Source: Planctomycetota bacterium (lineage in GTDB: Bacteria > Planctomycetota > PUPC01 > JACPCR01). Taken from it: 28,926 nt of DNA. A model generated the notes under the pieces. It did no database searches. It was not told where the DNA came from and saw nothing but the letters and a program-made list of their open reading frames with translations. Position 1 is the stretch's first letter. Every line of letters starts with the position of its first letter. The stretch is from assembly GCA_030740295.1 (NCBI GenBank), contig JASLXP010000119.1, positions 1 through 28,926 of the forward strand. Direction: 5' to 3'. Positions 1 through 7,805 of the stretch are shown here, in pieces. A program made the translations under genes and the position numbers.

Positions 1-600
1 CCGCTGCAGCCCCACAACCCATATTCGGCGAGCAAGGTCAGCGCAGATTTGCTCGTGCTTTCGTATCACCACACATTCGGAATGCCGGTGCTCATTACGC
101 GCTGCTCCAACAATTACGGGCCATACCAGTTCCCGGAAAAACTGATCCCGTTGATGATCAGTAACGCAATGGAAGGCAAGCCCCTGCCGGTTTATGGCGA
201 CGGCAAAAACGTCCGCGATTGGATTCACACCCTCGATCATTCGAAGGCCATCGAGGCTGTCCTCCTGCAAGGCAAACCCGGTGAGACCTACAACATCGGT
301 TCTGAAAACGAATGGGCCAATATCGATCTCGTGCGACACATCGTGGAACTCGTCGGCGCCAGTGAAGACCTCATCACATTTGTGAAAGACCGCCCCGGCC
401 ACGACCGGCGTTATGCGATAGATGCATCCAAGGCCAGGGCTGAGCTGGGCTGGGCCCCGCAGATCCGCTTCGAAGAAGGCTTGGCCGATACCGTGGACTG
501 GTACAAACAGAATCGGGATTGGTGGCAGAACATTAAAGCCGGCGATTACGAGGATTACTACCACCGCCACTACCTGAAGGAGCGTGGTCTTAAGGATTAA
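1..600 (+). CDS. rfbB: dTDP-glucose 4,6-dehydratase (5' end outside window)
   Basis: NAD-dependent extended SDR enzyme converting dTDP-glucose to dTDP-4-keto-6-deoxyglucose in the cytoplasm, the branch point for rhamnose and amino-deoxysugars. The reading frame is open from base 1, so only about the last 199 residues are present. Seen: the catalytic YxxxK motif (YSASK, fragment residues 8-12), then CSNNYGPYQFPEKLIP, RDWIH and RPGHDRRYAID, which match the conserved substrate-binding half of RfbB closely. The Rossmann NAD-binding half lies upstream of the window. The internal TTG at 49 is not a plausible start because the catalytic motif precedes it. The gene ends 29 nt before a glycosyltransferase on the same strand, so the two are probably co-transcribed for surface polysaccharide synthesis. 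Family assignment is secure. Confidence 0.96.
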   Translation, partial: PLQPHNPYSASKVSADLLVLSYHHTFGMPVLITRCSNNYGPYQFPEKLIPLMISNAMEGKPLPVYGDGKNVRDWIHTLDHSKAIEAVLLQGKPGETYNIGSENEWANIDLVRHIVELVGASEDLITFVKDRPGHDRRYAIDASKARAELGWAPQIRFEEGLADTVDWYKQNRDWWQNIKAGDYEDYYHRHYLKERGLKD

Positions 601-629
601 TCCGGTCGGAATAGAGTGCGATCACCACT

Positions 630-1322
630 ATGAAACTCTCCATTGTCATCCCTGTATACAACGAAAAGGAGACCATCGAGTCGCTCTGTGAAAAAGTTCT
701 CGAAGTGGATATCGGTGACATTGAAAAGGAAATCATCCTGGTCGACGATGGCTCGACCGACGGCACCCGCGAACTGCTCGACCAGCTCGACGACGATATC
801 TACACAATCATTAAACACGAAGTGAACCAGGGGAAAGGCGGGGCCCTGCAGACTGGCTTCGAGGCATGTACAGGCGACATCATCATCATCCAGGATGCGG
901 ACATGGAGTACGATCCGGGTGAGTTTCCCCGCCTTCTTGCACCCATCCTGAATGGCAGGGCTGACGTGGTTTACGGTTCGCGATTTGTCGGGCACGACGC
1001 ACATCGTGTGCTCTTCTTCTGGCATTACCAGGCCAACCGCTTTCTTACGCTGCTCTCCAACATGATGACCAACCTCAATCTCACGGATATGGAATGCTGT
1101 TACAAAGTGTTCCGCTCAGAGGTGCTGAAGCAATTGCAGTTGAGAGAGAAGAGATTCGGCATCGAACCGGAAATGACAGCCAAGGTCGCCAGACTCGGCG
1201 TCCGCATCTATGAGGTGGGCATTTCCTATTACGGCCGCACCTACGATGAAGGCAAGAAGATCGGGTGGAAGGATGGAGTCCGGGCACTTTACTGCATCCT
1301 GAAGTACAGACTCTTTTCGTAG
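630..1322 (+). CDS. Family 2 glycosyltransferase (DPM1-like)
   Basis: 230-residue GT-A glycosyltransferase of the dolichol/polyprenol-phosphate sugar transferase type. Seen: N-terminal [17 protein letters not shown] (nucleotide-binding Asp pair at 39-40), the metal-binding DAD at 89-91 in QDADMEYDP, then VVYGSRF and a C-terminal [14 protein letters not shown], all typical of the family. There is no membrane helix, so it is a soluble or peripheral enzyme lacking the C-terminal anchor of some relatives. It would transfer a sugar from an NDP-sugar to a lipid phosphate or growing glycan at the inner face of the membrane; donor and acceptor cannot be read from the sequence. It follows rfbB by 29 nt. 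No clear Shine-Dalgarno precedes the ATG. The gene ends directly in front of a heptamer repeat array. Confidence 0.92.
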   Translation: MKLSIVIPVYNEKETIESLCEKVLEVDIGDIEKEIILVDDGSTDGTRELLDQLDDDIYTIIKHEVNQGKGGALQTGFEACTGDIIIIQDADMEYDPGEFPRLLAPILNGRADVVYGSRFVGHDAHRVLFFWHYQANRFLTLLSNMMTNLNLTDMECCYKVFRSEVLKQLQLREKRFGIEPEMTAKVARLGVRIYEVGISYYGRTYDEGKKIGWKDGVRALYCILKYRLFS

Positions 1323-1329
1323 AGCCCAG

Positions 1330-1432
1330 GATTCAGGATTCAGGGTTCAGAGGATTCAGGATTCTGGATGCTGGATGCTGGATTCAGATGATTCAGATGA
1401 TTCAGATGATTCTGGATTCAGAGGATTCAAGA
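1330..1432 (+). repeat. Heptamer array, GATTCAG orientation
   Basis: About 13 copies of a 7-nt unit (GATTCAG, GATTCTG, GATGCTG, GGTTCAG, GATTCAA). They stand head to tail or are separated by 2 nt (AT or AG), which gives a local 9-nt period near 1381-1411. The array begins 8 nt after the glycosyltransferase stop codon. It is not coding in any convincing frame. Confidence 0.85.
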
Positions 1433-1496
1433 AGCGCTGCCAGCGTTGCACTCACTAACGATGTCCCAAGGACACTGCTCCTTTTTGAAACCTCTG

Positions 1497-1602
1497 GAAT
1501 CATGAATCTCGAATCCAGTTGTATCTTGAGTCCTGAATCTTGAATCCTGAATCTTGAGCCCTGCTGAATCCTCTTGAAACCAGAATCCAGAATCCAGAAT
1601 CA
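1497..1602 (-). repeat. Heptamer array, CTGAATC orientation
   Basis: About 11 copies of the same heptamer family in the opposite orientation (GAATCYT and GAATCCA units, some spaced). The final GAATCCA units run into the TGA stop codon of the minus-strand PhyH gene at 1600-1602. With the array at 1330-1432 it forms a large, imperfect inverted repeat around a spacer of about 64 nt, between two convergent genes. It could act as a bidirectional terminator, but that is inference. Confidence 0.8.
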
Positions 1603-2379
1603 TTGGGCAGGAGGCGGCTTTACGTTCCAATTCCTCTCCACATTTTCGCCGCAGCAAAGCACAGGCTTGTGCCGAGCCTTGGGATGGTCGTGGGGACGTT
1701 TTTCGGCCGAAGCGTAGGTCAGTGTCAGAGCCGGACGATGGCGATCTACCGATTGAGTTGGCGGGGAGAGGTGGAGAAGCAGATCCGAGAAGATGACCAT
1801 TTGGCCAGCCTTAAGGCGGATGGGAACTTTGCCCAGCCGATTCACTGTCGATTCCAACTCGTGCTTAACGACGTTCAGATCGCCAGTCGGGTCGCGGACT
1901 GGCAGGCCGCCCAACAGATGAGAGCCAGGCACAAACCACATACAGCCGTTCTCCTCATCAGCATCCCCAAGCGCGATCCAGATGTTCACTGAGCCTGCGT
2001 CGACCGCGAAGTAGCTCGAATCCTGATGTCCTTCAACGCAGGTCCTGCTGCCCGGCTTTTTGTCAATAAACTGGCTTATGAAGCAGACAACATTCTCACC
2101 AAGCAGATCCTGGAGATGAGCCAGTGCTCGTCCGTTAACCGCTATCTCCCACACCCAATCAAAGCGTGCATGTGGATTCAACTTAGCCGCCTCTTCACCG
2201 CCGTCGGCGAAACGTATCGCGAAATCGGAAGCTTCATTTGCCGTGAATAGATCGAGGTCTGTTACGTAGCCCTCACGATTGAATTGTGCAATCTGTTCCG
2301 AAGTAAACGCGGACGGCGAATCGCACGAAACAGGATGGTAGCTGAGGTCTAAACCCAGCTCCGGGTAGCGCGTATTCAT
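1600..2379 (-). CDS. Phytanoyl-CoA dioxygenase (PhyH) family protein
   Basis: Predicted Fe(II)/2-oxoglutarate-dependent oxygenase, 259 residues. Seen: the iron-binding facial triad HxD at 118-120 (GHQDSSYF) and the distal His203 (LLLHLSPP), the 2-oxoglutarate-binding Arg215 (RHRPALTLTY), and the hallmark DENGCMWFVPGSH segment at 141-154. These are diagnostic of PhyH-fold hydroxylases; the substrate cannot be deduced. The ATG at 2379 is chosen because it overlaps the stop of the upstream hydrolase gene by 4 bp (ATGA), implying translational coupling; an in-frame GTG or ATG further upstream would sit inside the hydrolase. It is the last gene of a three-gene operon with an aminotransferase and a hydrolase. 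No signal peptide, so it is cytoplasmic. Its stop codon lies in a heptamer array. Confidence 0.92.
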   Translation of the reverse strand: MNTRYPELGLDLSYHPVSCDSPSAFTSEQIAQFNREGYVTDLDLFTANEASDFAIRFADGGEEAAKLNPHARFDWVWEIAVNGRALAHLQDLLGENVVCFISQFIDKKPGSRTCVEGHQDSSYFAVDAGSVNIWIALGDADEENGCMWFVPGSHLLGGLPVRDPTGDLNVVKHELESTVNRLGKVPIRLKAGQMVIFSDLLLHLSPPTQSVDRHRPALTLTYASAEKRPHDHPKARHKPVLCCGENVERNWNVKPPPAQ

Positions 2380-3452
2380 GGATGCGGTGAAGGGCGGTCG
2401 GATACGTTTCCAGGAGCTGCGTCGTACGCCTGCTCCGCCAGCCATTGATACGCGGCATCCATCGACTCCTCTGTCGGGGTGTGCCCCTCCATGTGCATGA
2501 AGCAGCCGACCGCGTTTTCCCTGTTATGCAGGCGATATATCTGCCTGGCTTCGTTGATGTGCTGCCAGCTTTCGGGTCGATCCGCTTCGCCCGCGATCAG
2601 CAGAAACGAACGGGGCGCGATCAGCGCGAGGGCATGATGACCGTTGAGCGTGAAGCTCTGCTCCTTGATCTGATTGCCGAAATACCAGGGGGCGTCCCAG
2701 TTCGTGAATGACCAGCCGATACCGAAATCGGAAGCGATGACGGTTGTGATACGTTCATCAAATGCCGCGGTGTAGAAGGCCATCTTACCGCCAAGTGAGT
2801 GGCCGATGGCCAGGATGCGTTCGTTATCGATGTCCGGCTGATCCAGAAGGAGATCCACGGCCCGGCTTGTATCCCAGGCGAGTTTACCCATCCCTGTCCA
2901 ACTGGGATTCTCAGCAAGAATCTTCTCTGCGCCGGCCTGCCACCATGCAAAGCCCTCGTTGCTCACCGGCTCCGGCACTGTGTTGTATGGGAAGGCTTCC
3001 GTGCATACGACGACGTATCCCTGCCGAACAAGGTGTCGTCCGAATTGAATCACTGTTCTTTCGGTGATGTCTTCCTTTGTCTCGAGGTCAAAACCAGCCA
3101 TCCGATCCGGATCGTAGAAAGGCACCACCGCACCAGGACGAGGTGAATGCCGCACGTTCTTCGGTTCCATCAAGAGAAGTTTCTGCCTTTGGCTCGGACC
3201 GGTCGGTTGCAGAAGAACCGTCCCACGGAAATCCGGCGTCTCAAATGAATCGATGACGTCTGAGGTGCGGTCAAACTCCTCGAACGAAGGCTCTCCGATC
3301 ACCGCGCGCCATCTGCCGAGCAGGGACTGCCGGATGCTCTGCCATGCCTCCAGACTGATATCGCTCTGATCAGGAAAGAGAGGCTCGAGTTGCTGTGGCT
3401 CACCCAGATCATCGAGCCCGGGCTGGCTCAGGTTTTCTGACAGGGAATACAT
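2376..3452 (-). CDS. Alpha/beta hydrolase (dienelactone hydrolase / acetyl-xylan esterase-like)
   Basis: 358-residue serine hydrolase. Seen: the nucleophile elbow GHSLGG with Ser219, a likely acid Asp291 in AGEADRP, and the catalytic His324 in EGHTPT. The order Ser-Asp-His and the LLLDQPDIDNERI...GHSLGGKMAFYTAA layout match the large esterase/dienelactone-hydrolase group common in Planctomycetota and Verrucomicrobiota. No signal peptide is visible, so it probably acts in the cytoplasm, unlike many relatives that are exported. The ATG at 3452 has a good upstream AAGAGG. It begins 21 nt after the aminotransferase gene and overlaps the PhyH gene by 4 bp, so it is the middle gene of an operon. 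Substrate unknown; the context suggests processing of a metabolite made or used by the neighbours. Confidence 0.88.
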   Translation of the reverse strand: MYSLSENLSQPGLDDLGEPQQLEPLFPDQSDISLEAWQSIRQSLLGRWRAVIGEPSFEEFDRTSDVIDSFETPDFRGTVLLQPTGPSQRQKLLLMEPKNVRHSPRPGAVVPFYDPDRMAGFDLETKEDITERTVIQFGRHLVRQGYVVVCTEAFPYNTVPEPVSNEGFAWWQAGAEKILAENPSWTGMGKLAWDTSRAVDLLLDQPDIDNERILAIGHSLGGKMAFYTAAFDERITTVIASDFGIGWSFTNWDAPWYFGNQIKEQSFTLNGHHALALIAPRSFLLIAGEADRPESWQHINEARQIYRLHNRENAVGCFMHMEGHTPTEESMDAAYQWLAEQAYDAAPGNVSDRPSPHP

Positions 3453-3473
3453 TTTCTGCCTCTTGGATCGATC

Positions 3474-4697
3474 TCAGCTCTGTACTAAATGCCCGGCCAC
3501 CTTCTTGATCCCGGCTATGGTCTCACGAATATCTGCAGCGCGGAAGTACTCACTCATCGGCAGGTGAAGAGCCGTTCGGCATGCCTGTTCAAGGCCCGGA
3601 TATTGGGTGATACTGTAATCCACTTTGCCCTTGTAGAGCGGGCAATGCTGGCCGCAGGCATGCGGGTCATCTTTGGCATCGCTGAAGAGTGGCCAGTCGA
3701 GCACACTAAGCTTGTGACGACTGCAACTGATGCCTTCCGCGCGCAACGCCTGGGTGAAAGCGTCAACGTCACCGATCACTGATTCGTCCACATGGACGAT
3801 GTAATACCAGTAAGTCGCATAATCATTCTTCGGCACTGGTCGGGGGATGATTCCGAGAATTCCCGCAAGTGCCTCATCGAGTTTCGTACCCCATTTGTGA
3901 CGCTTGTCACAGATGGACTTTACACGCTTGACCTGCTCGATACAGACGGCGGCTACAAGGTCGTTCAGCCGGTAATTGTAGGGTGCGAAAAAAGGTGAGA
4001 TGCCGGTGCCCTCGCGGTCGTAACACTTGTCAGCGAACAGATCCGCGCGGCGCGCAAGTTTTCTGCTGTTCGTTGTCAGCACCCCGCCATCGCCTGCGCC
4101 GATGTGTTTGGATTCGTTGAGGCTCCAGCAACTGATATCGCCAAACGTGCCGGCCACGCGTTTGCCCTGGCGGCAGAGGTAGCTCTGAGCCATGTCTTCC
4201 ACCACCGCGATCTCTTTTGAGCGGCAGAGCTTCATGATGCCCCGCATATCTGCAGCCTGGCCCGCGAGGTGCACCACAATGACCGCCTTCGTGTAACGCG
4301 AGATTTTCTTCGCAATGGAATCAGGCGTGATCATCAGCGTAAGCGGATCGACATCCGCAAAGACAGGAACGGCATTCTGAGCCATGATGGCAGTGAGCGT
4401 TCCCATATCTGTGATGGGGCTGGTGATCACTTCGTCCGCACGACCAATCTCGAGCGCGCCTATCGCGGTATGCAAGGCAGAAGTGCCACTTGATGTGGTG
4501 ACCGCATGTTTCAGACCGGTCAACTCACAGAACACTTCACGAAGCTGCATGACCTCCGGGCCGCGCGTCATGGGAATCCGTCCACGCTCAAAAATCTTTT
4601 TCACCGAATTCCATTCCTTCAAGGGATGCTTCGGGCCAGTTCCGTAAGGAGTCTTCTTCGCTTTAGGGCCGCCGTTTAAGGCAAGATTTTCTTTCAT
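3474..4697 (-). CDS. DegT/DnrJ/EryC1/StrS family PLP aminotransferase
   Basis: 407-residue fold-type I PLP enzyme. Seen: VTTSSGTSALHTAIGAL (phosphate-binding loop, about 66-82), the ring-stacking/Asp region VVEDMAQS with Asp168, and the Schiff-base lysine Lys197 in LNESKHIGAGDGG. The family transaminates keto-sugars on nucleotide carriers or related ketones such as those of aminocyclitols. The start region (LALNGGPKAKKTPYGTGPKHP) resembles DegT proteins annotated in PVC genomes. It is the first gene of the minus-strand operon with the hydrolase (21 nt downstream) and PhyH. The rfbB product made nearby (4-keto-6-deoxyglucose) would be a chemically plausible substrate, but the genes are on opposite strands, so this is only inference. 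No Shine-Dalgarno is seen upstream of the ATG. Confidence 0.93.
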   Translation of the reverse strand: MKENLALNGGPKAKKTPYGTGPKHPLKEWNSVKKIFERGRIPMTRGPEVMQLREVFCELTGLKHAVTTSSGTSALHTAIGALEIGRADEVITSPITDMGTLTAIMAQNAVPVFADVDPLTLMITPDSIAKKISRYTKAVIVVHLAGQAADMRGIMKLCRSKEIAVVEDMAQSYLCRQGKRVAGTFGDISCWSLNESKHIGAGDGGVLTTNSRKLARRADLFADKCYDREGTGISPFFAPYNYRLNDLVAAVCIEQVKRVKSICDKRHKWGTKLDEALAGILGIIPRPVPKNDYATYWYYIVHVDESVIGDVDAFTQALRAEGISCSRHKLSVLDWPLFSDAKDDPHACGQHCPLYKGKVDYSITQYPGLEQACRTALHLPMSEYFRAADIRETIAGIKKVAGHLVQS

Positions 4698-4818
4698 GGT
4701 TTTGAGATTGGAGTGTTGGAATGGAGGAATGGTGAGCTGGGCTCTTCGCGCGGGACGCAGACTACTCTCTCAGGCCGAGCTGTTCCAATACGCCACCGAT
4801 CTGAAATGCAGGCTTCCC

Positions 4819-4852
4819 GAATCCAGCATCCAGCATCCAGTATCCAGAATCC
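4819..4852. repeat. Heptamer tandem repeat (GNATCCA x5)
   Basis: Five contiguous 7-nt units (GAATCCA, GCATCCA, GCATCCA, GTATCCA, GAATCC), the same family as the arrays at 1330-1602 and 16987-17021. It ends 2 nt before the TGA stop codon (4855-4857) of the minus-strand gene, so again it abuts a gene 3' end. The rest of the gap 4698-4854 shows nothing recognisable. Confidence 0.8.
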
Positions 4853-4854
4853 CT

Positions 4855-6627
4855 TCAAAACGGCGGCCCTGCCACTTCCTGGTGAGCTTCGACCCGTTCG
4901 AATCGTTTCAGGTTACGCTCGCCATCGCCCTTCGATTCGATCCTGTATTTTGCAGCAGCGCCGTTTGAGCGCACTTTCAGGTAGCTCCCCTCGTCAGCCG
5001 GCACTCGATCCATCGCGATCGCGGCATCTTCGGAAACTAACCGCCATTGCCTTCCTTTCAGTGAAACGGGCACATGCCACCAGTCGATCGAGTCTCCTTT
5101 GCCGGGAGACATGCTGCCTGAAAGGGAAATATCGCCGACCTTGCCATCCACAAGGGCGCTGTAGTTTTCCGCGTTCTTCCAGTAAGCATTCCTGTCCTTA
5201 CCTTCTGGAACATCGTAATCGTAGCGAAGCTCGACATCGTAAGTGCGAAATGCCTTCCAGACAGCGGCAGCAGTATTCGCACCGTCGAGGAAAGGTGAAA
5301 GCGTCTGAAAGGCGCTCTTCGGAAGTCTGTCCGATGTGGTCGCGGTAATGGCCGCCAGAGAAGCTTCATAAAGCTCCGCAGCCGTCTGTACCTTCATCGC
5401 TTTCAAAGAGCCCTCGCTCACGCCAAACCTTTTCAATGTCTCGTAGAGCTGCCTCGCCTCTGGTTTACTCAGGAAACCGTATGCCTCACCGAGTTCTTTC
5501 CCCGACCGGAACTGAAAATAAAACCGCTCACGGTCCTGGGGCGGGATGCCGTTCGCAGCCATCTGGTATTGCCTGCGAACGAACTCGTCCGTGAGCCGGG
5601 TCAGCGCTGCCTGTTCCGGATTATCGTTCGCCGGCTGTTGCTTGCGGATCTGCTCCGCGGCCGCCTTGAGTTGTGCAGCCTGGTGCGCCTGAACGAACTC
5701 CTCGACCTTCTCTCGATTCAAATGCTGGATTCGATTCCTGCGTACCAAGGCCCGCCAGGCAACAGCTTCATAGACTGCGTCTCGCTTTTTCTTTGTCGAA
5801 GAGCGGGAGTAACGTCTGGCGAGTCCGAGGTGTTCGAGCATAGCAGTGAGTTCCTCCACCGGCATGGATTCCACCTTCACCGGAGAGTGAAACACACTCG
5901 GGCTGAGTTTCTTCGTGCGCGGCTGGCGCATAATGGCCGCGACAAGATTCTCATCCTGAAACTGCACCGGGACACCTGTGGCTTCGATACGCTTGTTGAG
6001 CATCAGGAAGTTCAGCTTGTCACCGAGATCTCTTGCAGACATTCGTGCGAGGCTGCGAGAGCTGATCTTCGGAGCGAGTTTCTGAAGGCGCTGAATGAGT
6101 TTCTCCCGGTGCACTCTTTCTGACTTTTCACTGCCCGGCAGCCCCTCGTCAGAGCAGAGAGCAAGGACATGCACGCGAGTCAGAAACGCGCGCCGCTCGC
6201 GCTCGGAATCCAGCTTGAGGCTCTTATGCGTCGAATCCACATCCGCGCCGTTAATCAGGTTCCTTGTTTCTGTTCGGACACTCTGGTCTTCCGCGCTGCC
6301 GACCAGGTATTCGGGGAACGGGCCGCGGTTTGCCGTGAGCTTGAATTTCAGGAACCCGCCTTCGATCTCGATCGGGTCGGGCTCTGCGATCGAGCCACCA
6401 ATCCGCAGAAACCTCGGGGCACGAAACTTCCCCTTCTCAACGGCTCGAATGATGAGAGTGTGATCCTGTGAGTAGCTGCCGGTATAGATGACTTTCGCGG
6501 AATACCTGCCCCTCTGAATGCGATGCTCCGGCTGAAGATCAGCGAACCGCAGTTCTTCCCCAGCCAGGAAAGAGCCAGTCAGGCTCAGGAGAACAAGGGG
6601 ACCAAACTTCTTTCTCATTACAGCCAT
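4855..6627 (-). CDS. Exported protein of unknown function (590 aa)
   Basis: I do not recognise this protein. An ATG at 6627 (or 6618, three codons later) gives a clean Sec signal peptide: charged MRKKFG, a hydrophobic LVLLSLTGSFLA stretch, and a likely cleavage before EELRF. A TTG at 6699 would add 24 basic residues in front and is less likely. The mature protein begins with a region rich in beta-type residues (about 30-110), has a central Lys/Arg/Glu/Ala-rich, probably helical part (about 150-400), and a C-terminal segment with YDYDVPEGKDRNAYWKNAE and WWHVPVSLKGRQWRL that looks like a small folded domain. No catalytic motif, membrane helix or lipobox is seen. It is a single gene. The coding reality is supported by length, a signal peptide and consistent codon use. 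Confidence 0.75.
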   Translation of the reverse strand: MAVMRKKFGPLVLLSLTGSFLAGEELRFADLQPEHRIQRGRYSAKVIYTGSYSQDHTLIIRAVEKGKFRAPRFLRIGGSIAEPDPIEIEGGFLKFKLTANRGPFPEYLVGSAEDQSVRTETRNLINGADVDSTHKSLKLDSERERRAFLTRVHVLALCSDEGLPGSEKSERVHREKLIQRLQKLAPKISSRSLARMSARDLGDKLNFLMLNKRIEATGVPVQFQDENLVAAIMRQPRTKKLSPSVFHSPVKVESMPVEELTAMLEHLGLARRYSRSSTKKKRDAVYEAVAWRALVRRNRIQHLNREKVEEFVQAHQAAQLKAAAEQIRKQQPANDNPEQAALTRLTDEFVRRQYQMAANGIPPQDRERFYFQFRSGKELGEAYGFLSKPEARQLYETLKRFGVSEGSLKAMKVQTAAELYEASLAAITATTSDRLPKSAFQTLSPFLDGANTAAAVWKAFRTYDVELRYDYDVPEGKDRNAYWKNAENYSALVDGKVGDISLSGSMSPGKGDSIDWWHVPVSLKGRQWRLVSEDAAIAMDRVPADEGSYLKVRSNGAAAKYRIESKGDGERNLKRFERVEAHQEVAGPPF

Positions 6628-6825
6628 GGAACGATGCTTGAGGAAATCTCTCTTGAGCCGAGAAGGGAAGATGGCATAGCGTCTGCGTTTGGGAGGCAAA
6701 CGATTTAAGGAGCAGGCGAATTAAGGGGCAAGTTACATTTTCTGATCATATTTCTGAACGAATGCCGTGGGCAGCGTGGCTACGATACTGTTTATGACAA
6801 GCGGGCAGATTGTCGCTACGATGAA

Positions 6826-7740
6826 ATGATGAATTATTGGAACGTTGGTCCAGCCGGGGATCGGCTCTGCGTTAAGCGCAGGTCCGAGGGGAGAGATCTT
6901 CTTCAACTGTCCAAGGTAACGCGCACACTGATCGTCGCTTGTATCACTATGACCGCTCTTGTCGCTGAAGAGTTTGCGCCGCCGTTCTACGTCTTCCAGA
7001 ACGGCGCGAGTTTCGGTAGCCCACAACAGCAGGCCGCCGCTCTCAAGAAGCTGGGATACGATGGCATTGGCTCAACGCGGTTGTCCCAACTGAAGGAACA
7101 GATAGCGGCCTTCGAGGAGGCCGGGCTTCGGCTGTTCAGCATCTACACCTACGCCAATTTCAATGAGAACGGCGGCTCTTACGCGAAAGAGCTCCCGGCG
7201 GCCATCGAACTCTTGAAGGGGCATGGAGCGATCGTCGAGCTCACACTGAGAGGTGATCGCCGCTTGAAGAACGCAGATGAGTTGGCCGTGCAAGTCGTCC
7301 GGGAGGTCGCCGATATGGCAGAGAAGGCCGGCCTGCGCGTGGCCCTGTATCCGCACGCAGGATTTTACGTCGCCCGTATTCCTGAGGCTCTGCGGATTGC
7401 GAAGAAGGTAGAGCGCCGCAACGTCGGCCTCATTTTCAACCTCTGCCACTTCCTGAAGTCTGAAAAGGCGGAGGACCTTCAGAAGACGATCGATGCCGCG
7501 AAGCCATACCTGTACCAGGCCAGCACCTGCGGTGCGGATATCGACGGTAAGAGCTGGAAACAGCTCATCCAGCCCCTCGACACCGGGACATTTGACCAAT
7601 TGGGTTTACTCAGGCTCCTCAAAGCCGCTGGTTTTAAGGGCGCTGTCGGACTTCAATGCTACGGGATTCGAAACGCGCCGAAGACACTCGGCCGATCCAT
7701 TGCTGCGTGGAAGAAGAACCTTGAAGCGATGCGCGATTGA
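6826..7740 (+). CDS. Sugar phosphate isomerase/epimerase-like TIM-barrel protein, probably exported
   Basis: 304 residues with the xylose-isomerase-like (AP endonuclease family 2) TIM-barrel pattern. Seen: ALKKLGYDGIG near the N-terminus, GLRVALYPHAGFYV, RRNVGLIFNLCHFLK, WKQLIQPLDTGTFD and GAVGLQCYGI, which match a subgroup frequent in Planctomycetota and Verrucomicrobiota. This subgroup is usually annotated as sugar phosphate isomerase/epimerase, but no member function is established to my knowledge. A hydrophobic stretch TLIVACITMTALVA at about 34-47 looks like a signal peptide core but sits unusually far from the ATG. Either the n-region is long or the true start is a non-ATG codon closer to it (for example the CTG at 6907 after AGGGGAGAG). 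The exact start is therefore uncertain. Confidence 0.8.
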   Translation: MMNYWNVGPAGDRLCVKRRSEGRDLLQLSKVTRTLIVACITMTALVAEEFAPPFYVFQNGASFGSPQQQAAALKKLGYDGIGSTRLSQLKEQIAAFEEAGLRLFSIYTYANFNENGGSYAKELPAAIELLKGHGAIVELTLRGDRRLKNADELAVQVVREVADMAEKAGLRVALYPHAGFYVARIPEALRIAKKVERRNVGLIFNLCHFLKSEKAEDLQKTIDAAKPYLYQASTCGADIDGKSWKQLIQPLDTGTFDQLGLLRLLKAAGFKGAVGLQCYGIRNAPKTLGRSIAAWKKNLEAMRD

Positions 7741-7805
7741 CGCTGGCCTGGAGGGGGCCAGAACATAGTGCGGATGCAATCGCCCGGTCAGCTCTGAAAT
7801 CCGAA

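Noticed and set aside
1330..1602. CRISPR-like array
   Set aside because: The units are 7 nt, without spacers of constant length, and no cas gene is present.
6826..6990. Twin-arginine signal peptide on the TIM-barrel protein
   Set aside because: An RR pair is present (KRRSEG), but the surrounding residues do not fit the Tat consensus and the hydrophobic core is distant.
7743..7761. Small hairpin CTGGCC...GGCCAG after the TIM-barrel gene as a terminator
   Set aside because: Only a 6-bp stem and no following T-run on either strand.
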